A stretch of 5,370 nt of DNA from Rhodanobacteraceae bacterium (GTDB taxonomy: Bacteria; Pseudomonadota; Gammaproteobacteria; Xanthomonadales; SZUA-5). The translations under genes and the position numbers were made by a program. The notes under the pieces are model-generated. The model had not been told where the DNA came from. It was given only the letters and a program-made list of their open reading frames with translations, and ran no database searches. Position 1 is the stretch's first letter. Each line of letters opens with the position of its first letter. Below are positions 1 through 5,320 of this stretch, one piece after another. Where the stretch lies: the NCBI GenBank assembly GCA_003233535.1, contig QIMA01000051.1:1-5370 (forward strand), given 5' to 3'.

Positions 1-1093
1 GGCCTTGAACGAGTCCCAGCGGTTTAAGCGCCTTGCGGCTCGGTGTGACCTCCAGACGGTCATCGATGCGCCGCCAGCCGGGGCCGAGCAGCTCGGAATC
101 AGTGGGCCACAGGCGTTGCTCGACGCGGGCGACGATGCGTTCGCCGAGCAGCGAGATGCGCGCCGCGGCACGGAAATACTCGAGCATGAACTGCTCGATC
201 GATTCATTCGAGCCGGGTGTCGGCGCATGTCCAAAAAGATTCGCTAAGCGCAACTGGAAATCGAAGAGCACGCGGTCTTCAGCGCGCTCAGCCAGCAAAT
301 GCAGGGCGTAGCGCACGCAGCGCAAGCGATCGACTGCCTGCGCCCACTTGGTGCGCTCGTCGCGGTGCAGCAAACCCTGCCGCTCCATTTCAGCAAAGCT
401 GCCGGCGCCTGCGCAGACGCGCGCGATCCATAACGTTGAGTGACAGTCGCGCAAGCCACCCGGCCCTTCCTTGATCTGCGGCTCTAGATTGAACGTGGTG
501 TCCAGATAGCGGTGATGGCGGTCGCGCTGTTCGGTGAGTTTGGCCTCTAAATAAGCTTGCGGTTCCCAGCCCCCGCCAGCGCTCAAAATCGGCGATAGCT
601 CGCGCCAGAGATGGCGGTCGCCGGTAATCAGCCGCGATTCCATGAGCGCTGTGGCCAGAATGACGTCGGCTTTGGCATCCTCAAGCAGCTGTGGCGTACT
701 GCGCACAGAATGACCAACGCGGTAGCCCAGATCCCAGACGGCGGCGAGAAAAGTCTGAATTCGCTCGGGCAGCGTCTCGGGCGCCGGATGCGGCGTCAAT
801 ATCAGCAGGTCGATGTCGGAGTGGGGGTACAGCTCGCCGCGACCAAAGCCGCCGGTTGCGACCAAGCCGTAGGGCGAGCCCGAGCCTACGCAGGCGAACC
901 ACAGGCTGCGCAGGGCTAAGCGCGCGAGCCGTGCCCGGTCGGCCAAAATGGTTGGCACTTTGCGGCCCAGCGCAAACTGCAGCGCGAAGTCGCTGTCGAA
1001 CGCTGCCAAGTCGGCGCGTAGGCGCGCGACGAATTCGCGCAGCTCATCCAGCGGTAGCTGTTCCCTGGGCGAATCCGCTTTCGATTTGGCCAC
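1..1093 (-). CDS. glnD: PII uridylyltransferase / uridylyl-removing enzyme, N-terminal part (gene runs off the left edge)
   Basis: GlnD uridylylates the PII protein (GlnB/GlnK) when glutamine is low and removes UMP when it is high, linking nitrogen status to glutamine synthetase control. Only the first 364 codons are present, of a protein usually near 850-900 residues. The nucleotidyltransferase signature is intact: GGFGRGELYPHSDID at residues 81-95, with metal-binding Asp93 and Asp95. It is followed by the GlnD-typical VGHSVR, ESRLITGD, NLEPQIKEGPGGLRD (PGGLRD at 211-216) and LLFDFQLRLA-like segments. The HD hydrolase domain and the two C-terminal ACT domains would lie beyond position 1. The start is GTG at 1093-1091. 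It is the only ATG/GTG/TTG between an in-frame TAA inside the map end and the conserved region, and it gives an N-terminus somewhat shorter than E. coli GlnD. There is no good Shine-Dalgarno; a GC hairpin stands there instead. It lies 34 nt after map, so co-transcription is likely. Identity is very secure; the start is moderately so. Confidence 0.96.
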   Translation of the reverse strand, partial: MAKSKADSPREQLPLDELREFVARLRADLAAFDSDFALQFALGRKVPTILADRARLARLALRSLWFACVGSGSPYGLVATGGFGRGELYPHSDIDLLILTPHPAPETLPERIQTFLAAVWDLGYRVGHSVRSTPQLLEDAKADVILATALMESRLITGDRHLWRELSPILSAGGGWEPQAYLEAKLTEQRDRHHRYLDTTFNLEPQIKEGPGGLRDCHSTLWIARVCAGAGSFAEMERQGLLHRDERTKWAQAVDRLRCVRYALHLLAERAEDRVLFDFQLRLANLFGHAPTPGSNESIEQFMLEYFRAAARISLLGERIVARVEQRLWPTDSELLGPGWRRIDDRLEVTPSRKALKPLGLVQG

Positions 1094-1102
1094 TGCGGTT
1101 AG

Positions 1103-1121
1103 ACCGCGGTCGCGCCGCGGT
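1103..1121 (-). promoter_or_regulatory. GC hairpin in the map-glnD gap, immediately before the glnD start
   Basis: Read on the minus strand, ACCGCGG (1121-1115) pairs perfectly with CCGCGGT (1109-1103) around a 5-nt loop. It ends 9 nt before the glnD GTG and occupies the place where a Shine-Dalgarno would be. No U-tract follows, so it does not look like an intrinsic terminator. It could limit glnD translation, make it depend on ribosomes finishing map, or stabilise a processed mRNA end. The pairing is visible in the sequence; the role is inference. Confidence 0.45.
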
Positions 1122-1127
1122 GGCCAA

Positions 1128-1901
1128 TCACCAGTTTTCTTCCGGCCGCCGGGTTAGCACTTCCACGCCGGTGTCAGTAATCGCCAGCGTGTGCTCCCAC
1201 TGTGCCGAAAGTGAGCGATCCTTGGTGACCACCGTCCAGCCGTCGGGCAGTAGCCGCACCAGATAGCCGCCTGCGTTAACCATCGGCTCGATGGTGAAGG
1301 TCATGCCGGGCGCCAGTTCCAGTCCCATCCCGCGACTAGGGTCGTAGTAGTGGAGTACCTGCGGATCTTCATGGAAGACCTCGCCAATGCCGTGGCCGCA
1401 GTAGTCGCGAACCACCGAGAAGCCTTGGGCTTCGACGTGTTTTTGAACGGCCCGGCCGATTTCACCCAGCTTGGTCCCGGGTCGCGCTAGATCAATGCCT
1501 ACGCACAGCGCGTCGCGAGCGACCACGCACAAACGTTTGGCCAGGACGCCAACTTCGCCGATGTGGAACATGCGGCTGGTATCGCCGTGGAAACCGTCCT
1601 TAATCACGGTCACGTCGATGTTCAGGATGTCGCCCTTCTTCAGCACCTTCGGTCCGGGGATGCCGTGGCAAACCACGTTATTGACCGAGGTGCAGACCGA
1701 ACGCGGAAACCCTTTGTAGTTCAGCGGGGCTGGAATCGCGCCCTGAACCTCGGTGATGTATTGGTGGCAACGGCGATCCAATTCGTCGGTGGTCACGCCC
1801 GGTACCACGTATGGTTCGATCATACCCAGGACCTGCGCAGCGAGCTTTCCAGCTACCCGCATTTTGTCCAGTTGTTCCGCATTCTTGATGGTAACAGCCA
1901 T
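1128..1901 (-). CDS. map: Methionine aminopeptidase, type I
   Basis: Map is a cytosolic dinuclear-metal peptidase that removes the initiator Met from nascent proteins when the second residue is small. The 257-residue product is close to the usual length of bacterial type I enzymes (E. coli 264) and aligns end to end, lacking the zinc-finger extension of longer forms. All expected active-site residues are visible: substrate-contacting His79 in CHGIPG, metal ligands Asp96 (NIDVTVI), Asp107 (GDTSRMF), His170 (CGHGIG), Glu205 (IEPMVNAG) and Glu236 (QWEHT), plus His177. The start MAVTIKNAEQLDKMRVAG matches E. coli MAISIKTPEDIEKMRVAG, which fixes the ATG at 1901-1899. The nearest Shine-Dalgarno-like AAGGA (1920-1916) is 14 nt upstream, longer than ideal; GGA at 1910-1908 is closer but weak. 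It is divergent from rpsB and upstream of glnD, as in E. coli. Confidence 0.98.
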   Translation of the reverse strand: MAVTIKNAEQLDKMRVAGKLAAQVLGMIEPYVVPGVTTDELDRRCHQYITEVQGAIPAPLNYKGFPRSVCTSVNNVVCHGIPGPKVLKKGDILNIDVTVIKDGFHGDTSRMFHIGEVGVLAKRLCVVARDALCVGIDLARPGTKLGEIGRAVQKHVEAQGFSVVRDYCGHGIGEVFHEDPQVLHYYDPSRGMGLELAPGMTFTIEPMVNAGGYLVRLLPDGWTVVTKDRSLSAQWEHTLAITDTGVEVLTRRPEENW

Positions 1902-1918
1902 GAATTATCCGATATTCC

Positions 1919-1948
1919 TTGAACATGCATTCTGAAGCGGGCTATTAT
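1919..1948 (+). promoter_or_regulatory. Candidate rpsB operon promoter
   Basis: TTGAAC (1919-1924, four of six matches to TTGACA) and TATTAT (1943-1948) are separated by 18 nt, predicting a start near 1955. This gives an rpsB leader of about 200 nt, similar in scale to the long leader known in E. coli. The segment between -10 and start (TCCGCT) is GC-rich, a feature common in ribosomal promoters inhibited by ppGpp. The -10 lacks the extended TG motif I recall for enterobacterial rpsB promoters. The assignment rests on spacing and consensus only. Confidence 0.5.
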
Positions 1949-1971
1949 TCCGCTGATTTGTTGAAGCGCAA
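1944..1971 (-). promoter_or_regulatory. Candidate map(-glnD) promoter
   Basis: On the minus strand TTGCGC (1971-1966) and AATAAT (1949-1944) are spaced by 16 nt. The -10 matches TATAAT at five of six positions; the -35 is poor (TTG only). Transcription would start near 1937 and give a leader of about 36 nt. The -10 overlaps the rpsB -10 on the other strand, so the two polymerases could not occupy the region at the same time. Confidence 0.35.
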
Positions 1972-2156
1972 CCTCTTTTTCGTTGCGGCTGCGGCAAATC
2001 ACGGAGTTCAGTGCTAAAGGCGACTGACTCTGACTACACACACGCTCCTTAAAGGCGCAAGGGGTGCTGCGGACACGACGTCCGTAGTCTTTGCGGCTGG
2101 TGCGTGGAGGCCTAAACCCCCAGGGGTTCACCCCCCGATCGTAACAAGGAACTGCA
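1955..2156 (+). promoter_or_regulatory. Structured rpsB 5' leader, candidate S2 autoregulatory element
   Basis: In E. coli, S2 represses the rpsB-tsf mRNA through its long leader. Here the leader can form helix A: GATTTG (1955-1960) with CAAATC (1995-2000), enclosing CGCAAC (1967-1972) with GTTGCG (1982-1987). Helix B is 2004-2012 with 2023-2030, eight pairs and one bulged T. Helix C pairs CGCAAGG (2056-2062) with CTTTGCG (2089-2095), one G-U, and encloses CTGCGGAC (2067-2074) with GTCCGTAG (2080-2087), one G-U, around a 5-nt loop. Helix D pairs AACCC (2115-2119) with GGGTT (2124-2128). CACCCC (2129-2134) can alternatively pair with GGGGTG (2061-2066) at the internal loop of helix C, a possible pseudoknot, or with GGGG (2123-2126). 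These C-runs stand just before the Shine-Dalgarno AAGGA (2146-2150), six nt from the rpsB ATG. The pairings are read from the sequence; S2 control is inferred by homology of position. Confidence 0.6.
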
Positions 2157-3215
2157 ATGCCTAACGTCACTATGCGTCAAATGCTCGAAGCAGGCGTCCA
2201 TTTCGGCCATCAGACTCGCTACTGGAACCCGCAGATGGCGCCCTACATTTTCGGCGCGCGCGGCAAGATTCACATCATTAACCTAGAAAAGACGCTGCCG
2301 CTGTTCGGCGACGCGATGAACTTCATCAGCGCGCTGGCGCAAAAGCGCAGCAAAATTCTGTTCGTCGGCACCAAGCGTGCTGCCCGCGACACGCTGATGG
2401 ACGAAGCCAAGCGTTGCAGTATGCCGTTTGTGGCCCATCGCTGGTTGGGTGGAATGCTCACCAACTTCCGCACCGTCAAGCAGTCCATTACGCGACTGAA
2501 AGATCTGGAAACCCAGAGCACCGACGGCAGCTTCGATCGCTTGGTGAAGCATGAAGTGCTCAAGCTGACCCACGAAATGGAGAAGCTAGAGCGCAGTCTG
2601 GGCGGCATTAAGGACATGAATGGTCTGCCGGATGCTCTGTTCGTGATCGACGTTGGTCACGAAGAGATCGCCATTAAAGAAGCCAACAAGCTGGGCATTC
2701 CGGTGATCGCGGTGGTTGACTCCAACCACAACCCGGCCGGCGTTGACTACGTCATTCCGGGCAACGATGACGCCATCCGCGCCGTACAGTTGTACACCCG
2801 CGCCGCCGCTGACGCCGTGCTCGAAGGCAAAGCCGCCACGCCGATGGTGGGTGGTGCGCAGGAAGACGAATTCGTCGAGCTAGACGCCGATGGCAACCCG
2901 ATCACTCGAGAGGTCGCAGACAAGCGCAAAGGGCCGCGCGGCAAGAAGCCGGCCGCCAAGCCAGCTCCTGCTGCTGACAAGGTCGCCGCTAAGAAACCTG
3001 TCGCTGCCGCTGAGAAGCCGGCCGAAGCTGCTGCTGTAGCTGCGCCCGCTGTAGCCGCACCGGTTGAAGCAGCGCCGGTTGAAGCAGCGCCGGTTGAAGC
3101 AGCACCGACCGAAGCAGCACCGACCGAAGCGGCGCCGGTCGAAGCGGCGCCGGTCGAAACGGCACCGGCCGAAACGGCACCGGCCGAAGCGGCCAAACCT
3201 GAAGTTGCCGAGTAA
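2157..3215 (+). CDS. rpsB: 30S ribosomal protein S2 with a long Ala/Pro/Glu C-terminal tail
   Basis: S2 binds the 30S subunit between head and body, joins late in assembly and is needed for S1 attachment. Residues 1 to about 244 match bacterial S2 along the whole length: [17 protein letters not shown] near the start, [79 protein letters not shown] and [12 protein letters not shown]. Typical S2 is about 240-270 residues; this one is 352. Residues 245-352 are extra: first a basic stretch (about 255-281, rich in Lys, Arg, Pro and Ala), then an acidic Ala/Pro/Glu segment with nine five-residue units of APVEA type at 301-345, ending KPEVAE. The tail looks disordered. AAGGA six nt before ATG supports the start, as does [10 protein letters not shown], which fits the family N-terminus. 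tsf follows after 41 nt, so the two are an operon. What the tail does is unknown; Xanthomonadales S2 proteins, from memory, have a shorter tail of similar composition. Confidence 0.98.
   Translation: MPNVTMRQMLEAGVHFGHQTRYWNPQMAPYIFGARGKIHIINLEKTLPLFGDAMNFISALAQKRSKILFVGTKRAARDTLMDEAKRCSMPFVAHRWLGGMLTNFRTVKQSITRLKDLETQSTDGSFDRLVKHEVLKLTHEMEKLERSLGGIKDMNGLPDALFVIDVGHEEIAIKEANKLGIPVIAVVDSNHNPAGVDYVIPGNDDAIRAVQLYTRAAADAVLEGKAATPMVGGAQEDEFVELDADGNPITREVADKRKGPRGKKPAAKPAPAADKVAAKKPVAAAEKPAEAAAVAAPAVAAPVEAAPVEAAPVEAAPTEAAPTEAAPVEAAPVETAPAETAPAEAAKPEVAE
3057..3191 (+). repeat. 15-bp coding minisatellite in the rpsB 3' end (nine units)
   Basis: There are nine consecutive in-frame 15-bp units, each encoding APxE(A/T). 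Units 1-3 read GC(A/G)CCGGTTGAAGCA, units 4-5 use CCGACCGAAGC, units 6-7 CCGGTCGAA and units 8-9 CCGGCCGAA. Neighbouring units are nearly identical while distant ones have drifted, the pattern expected of stepwise local duplication by slippage. Because the unit is a multiple of three, copy-number change would alter S2 tail length without a frameshift. An Ala/Pro/Glu-coding prelude at about 3015-3056 may be older decayed units. Confidence 0.93.
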
Positions 3216-3256
3216 GTCAGCGCTTTCGATTTCGAACAATAAGGATTGAGTGACAC

Positions 3257-4129
3257 ATGCAAATCACTGCGAGTTTGGTGAAGGAACTCCGCGAGCGCTC
3301 CGGCGCCGGGATGATGGAATGCAAGAAAGCGCTGACCGAAGTCGGCGGTGACGTCGAAACCGCCATTGAGCATCTGCGTAAGCAGGGCTTGGCCAAGGCC
3401 GACAAGAAGGCCGGTCGCGTCGCAGCCGAAGGCCGCATCGCGATGGCTCAGGACGGCAGCAAGGCCGTCCTGGTTGAAGTCAACTGTGAGACCGACTTCG
3501 TTGCCAAAGACGAGAACTTCGTCGCCTTCTGCGATGCCGTCGCCGGTGTTGCGCTGAGTGCCGGCATTGTTGACGTCGTAGGTTTGGGAAACGTGGACCT
3601 CAACGGTCAGCCGCTGGAAAGCGTGCGCTTGACGCTAGTGGCCAAGATTGGTGAGAACATCCAGATCCGGCGCATCACTCAGGTGACCAGCCCCAGTGCC
3701 TTGGGTGCCTACCTGCACGGTAGTCGGATCGGCGTGCTGGTTGCGGTCGAAGGCGGCAGCGAAGACTTGGCGCGCGATTTGGCGATGCACGTAGCGGCGA
3801 CCAATCCGGCCTTTCTGGATGCCGATGCCGTTCCTGGCGATGTGATTGAGAAGGAAACTGAAATTCTCAAGGCTCAGGTTGCCGAGAGCGGTAAGCCGCC
3901 GGAGATCGTCACCAAGATGGTCGAAGGTCGTTTGCGCAAGTTCTTGGCCGAGATCACCTTCGTCGGCCAGCCGTTCGTCAAGGATCCAGACGTGACGGTT
4001 GAGAAGCTGTTGAAGAAGCATGACGCCAAGGTCGTTTCTTACGACCGCATGGAGGTAGGCGAAGGCATCGAGAAGAAGGAAGAGAACTTTGCTGCCGAGG
4101 TTATGGCGCAGGTTCAAGCTAGTAAGTAG
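3257..4129 (+). CDS. tsf: Elongation factor Ts
   Basis: EF-Ts is the cytosolic nucleotide-exchange factor that releases GDP from EF-Tu. The 290-residue product is near E. coli's 283. The N-terminal UBA-like module (about 1-54) carries [19 protein letters not shown]. The core follows with the [10 protein letters not shown] motif: TDFV at 79-82, where Asp80 and Phe81 are the residues known to disrupt EF-Tu's Mg/GDP site. GENIQIRR (132-139), HGSRIGVLV (154-162) and MHVAATNP (177-184) mark the core subdomains, and [17 protein letters not shown] (KMVEGR at 220-225) is the second family signature. The C-terminal module ends in a Lys/Glu-rich stretch. The ATG follows AAGGA (3241-3245) at 11 nt, a slightly long gap, but [16 protein letters not shown] matches the family start. 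It is the second gene of the rpsB operon, and a strong hairpin lies 8 nt after its stop codon. Confidence 0.98.
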   Translation: MQITASLVKELRERSGAGMMECKKALTEVGGDVETAIEHLRKQGLAKADKKAGRVAAEGRIAMAQDGSKAVLVEVNCETDFVAKDENFVAFCDAVAGVALSAGIVDVVGLGNVDLNGQPLESVRLTLVAKIGENIQIRRITQVTSPSALGAYLHGSRIGVLVAVEGGSEDLARDLAMHVAATNPAFLDADAVPGDVIEKETEILKAQVAESGKPPEIVTKMVEGRLRKFLAEITFVGQPFVKDPDVTVEKLLKKHDAKVVSYDRMEVGEGIEKKEENFAAEVMAQVQASK

Positions 4130-4137
4130 TGTTACCC

Positions 4138-4165
4138 CCGAAGCGGCGCTGATGCGCCGCTTCGG
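4138..4165 (+). terminator. Perfect hairpin after tsf, terminator- or attenuator-like
   Basis: CCGAAGCGGCGC (4138-4149) pairs perfectly with GCGCCGCTTCGG (4154-4165) around a TGAT loop, giving a 12-bp GC-rich stem. What follows is TTATCTGC, so the U-tract is weak and termination is probably partial. It would separate rpsB-tsf transcription from pyrH to some degree, or protect the 3' end of the rpsB-tsf message. The hairpin is certain; its efficiency is not. Confidence 0.75.
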
Positions 4166-4231
4166 TTATCTGCGGCTGTGCTGGCGCAGTAGGCGAGGGC
4201 GAGATTCCGGGAGGGAAGCGCGTTCGTGTAG

Positions 4232-4292
4232 CTAGACCGGATACTTCATGAACTCGCGCGAGCGCGTGAAGTTTATGAAATATCCGGTCTAG
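4232..4292. repeat. 61-bp palindromic repeat element between tsf and pyrH
   Basis: CTAGACCGGATA (4232-4243) is mirrored exactly at 4281-4292. Pairing continues inward with one mismatch (4244/4280) and one G-T wobble (4250/4274) to position 4254/4270. Then comes a 3-nt bulge (4267-4269), and an inner CGCG/CGCG stem (4255-4258 with 4263-4266) closes a CGAG loop. The core CCGGATAyTTCATGAACT appears again after pyrH. It resembles REP- or MITE-type dispersed repeats. As RNA it would form a very stable hairpin in the operon transcript. GTAG immediately precedes it (4228-4231), like the tetranucleotide of some REP families, but the related copy does not share this. Confidence 0.85.
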
Positions 4293-4358
4293 ACAGGCGT
4301 GCCGCTCCATCGTTGCACCCCGCAGCATGGCCAGGCGCGTAAGACAGGTGCCTTACTG

Positions 4359-5123
4359 ATGACGATCAGCCCGCCCCAAGCCGCGCCCCTCCTGGTCGAC
4401 TCTGCCGACCGTCCCCTGGTTCACACCCGCGTACTGCTCAAGCTCTCAGGCGAAGCCTTGCTCGGCGAAGAATCGTTCGGTATCAATCCGCAAGTGCTGG
4501 GCGCGGTCGCCGAAGAGATCATTGAAGTCTCTCGGCACGGTGTAGAAATTGGCGTGGTTATCGGTGCGGGAAACTTGTTCCGCGGCGCTGGGCTGGCCGC
4601 ATCCGGTCTGGATCGAGCCACCGCCGACCACATGGGCATGCTGGCCACCGTCATGAACGCGCTAGCCATGCAGGATGCGCTGGAAAAGCGCGGTGCTGTG
4701 GCCCGGGTGATGAGCGCAATCAAGATTAATGAAGTGTGCGAAGACTATATTCGTCGGCGGGCGATTCGCCACTTAGAGAAAGGCCGTATCGTCGTTTTTG
4801 CTGCCGGCACCGGCAACCCTTTTTTCACCACCGATTCGGCTGCGGCGCTGCGAGCAATCGAAATCAACGCTGATCTAGTGGTCAAGGCCACCAAGGTCGA
4901 CGGGCTGTATTCGGCCGACCCGAAGAAAGATCCCAACGCCGTGCGCTACGACAGGGTCAGCTTCGATGAAGTGATCGAGCGCCGTCTCGCCGTCATGGAT
5001 ACCACGGCTATCGCGCTGTGCCGCGACTACGACATGCCGATCCGTATCTACAATATGGATCACAAGGGTGGTTTGCTGGAGATAGTTCACGGCGAACAGC
5101 TGGGGACGATCGTCGAGGCTTGA
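4359..5123 (+). CDS. pyrH: UMP kinase
   Basis: PyrH phosphorylates UMP to UDP with ATP in pyrimidine nucleotide synthesis. It is a cytosolic hexamer of the amino-acid kinase fold and is typically activated by GTP and inhibited by UTP. Motifs in the 254-residue product are complete: LLKLSGEAL (26-34, phosphate-binding Lys and Gly), [10 protein letters not shown] (69-78, with Arg75), [11 protein letters not shown] (90-100, UMP-contacting Asp90), [14 protein letters not shown] (149-162), KATKVDGLY and a C-terminal [12 protein letters not shown]. The ATG at 4359 gives an N-terminus about 11 residues longer than E. coli PyrH before the first conserved strand. A GTG at 4299 in the same frame would add 20 residues unlike the family and begins only 7 nt after the palindrome, so I prefer 4359. 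Neither has an ideal Shine-Dalgarno: AGG lies about 13 nt before the ATG. It is separated from tsf by 229 bp with a hairpin and a palindrome, so it may be only partly co-transcribed. The usual next gene, frr, is not seen. Confidence 0.96.
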   Translation: MTISPPQAAPLLVDSADRPLVHTRVLLKLSGEALLGEESFGINPQVLGAVAEEIIEVSRHGVEIGVVIGAGNLFRGAGLAASGLDRATADHMGMLATVMNALAMQDALEKRGAVARVMSAIKINEVCEDYIRRRAIRHLEKGRIVVFAAGTGNPFFTTDSAAALRAIEINADLVVKATKVDGLYSADPKKDPNAVRYDRVSFDEVIERRLAVMDTTAIALCRDYDMPIRIYNMDHKGGLLEIVHGEQLGTIVEA

Positions 5124-5133
5124 GAGCGAGTAC

Positions 5134-5151
5134 CAGTGTCAGTGCCAGTGG
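5134..5151 (+). repeat. Three tandem CAGTGn hexamers after pyrH
   Basis: CAGTGT, CAGTGC and CAGTGG stand head to tail (starting at 5134), 10 nt after the pyrH stop. TGCCA (5143-5147) and TGGCA (5157-5161) could pair weakly. No U-tract follows. No function is evident; this is a short local duplication. Confidence 0.45.
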
Positions 5152-5225
5152 GCGCTTGGCATCGTGCTCCGCACGTGCTGTGCTAGCCCGCCTGAATCAA
5201 TGTTAGAAGTGAAACCCTGAACCCG

Positions 5226-5282
5226 GAGTTTCATGTAGTTCTGCTGCGGCCGCCGCCCTCGCAACGAGCGTTCATGAAACTC
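5226..5282. repeat. Inverted repeat with TTTCATG core, related to the tsf-pyrH palindrome
   Basis: GAGTTTCATG (5226-5235) is perfectly inverted at 5273-5282 (CATGAAACTC), leaving a 37-nt GC-rich interval that contains GCGGCCGC (5246-5253). The left arm is preceded by CCC, so it begins CCCGGAGTTTCATG, a variant of the CCGGATAyTTCATG core of the palindrome upstream of pyrH. It abuts the next repeat copy directly: its last base, 5282, is the first base of that copy. It looks like part of a composite of decayed or nested repeat units. Confidence 0.65.
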
Positions 5283-5320
5283 TAGCCCGGATATTTCATG
5301 AACTCGCGCGATGATCGCGC
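5282..5320 (+). repeat. Second copy of the left arm of the 61-bp palindrome, after pyrH
   Basis: Positions 5282-5311 match 4232-4261 at 28 of 30 bases (differences at 5286 and 5294), starting CTAGCCCGGATATTTCATGA. After this the two copies diverge: here GCGCGA (5306-5311) pairs with TCGCGC (5315-5320) around a TGA loop, while the mirrored right arm of the first element is missing. This is therefore a half-copy or an end of a larger mobile element that continues to the right. pyrH lies between the two copies, which are in the same orientation. Confidence 0.85.

Noticed and set aside
691..1266. 191-codon plus-strand open frame opposite glnD and the map end
   Set aside because: It is Arg/Ser/Ala-rich antisense noise typical of GC-rich DNA; glnD on the other strand has a clear nucleotidyltransferase motif here.
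1904..1909. GATAAT on the minus strand as a map -10, giving a leaderless map mRNA
   Set aside because: Five of six consensus matches, but there is no acceptable -35 at 16-18 nt, and the start would fall inside the coding region.
1853..2170. 105-codon minus-strand open frame across the map start and rpsB leader
   Set aside because: It overlaps both the map N-terminus in another frame and the structured leader; no ribosome site or family resemblance.
3057..3191. Regular repeat considered as a CRISPR-like array
   Set aside because: Units are 15 bp, contiguous, in frame and without spacers; it is a coding minisatellite.
2747..3373. Long minus-strand open frame over the rpsB tail, coding for Ala/Gly/Ser repeats
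   Set aside because: It is the antisense of the 15-bp repeat; repeats that are multiples of three keep all frames open. Its composition is meaningless, and the plus-strand S2 is unambiguous.
3635..4117. 160-codon minus-strand open frame inside tsf
   Set aside because: It lies fully inside a well-conserved EF-Ts gene; no recognisable protein features, and codon structure is explained by the sense gene.
4266..4285. Possible pyrH promoter in the right arm of the palindrome (TATGAA/AATAT)
   Set aside because: AT-rich hexamers are present, but no -35 box stands at a workable distance; the AT content is explained by the repeat itself.
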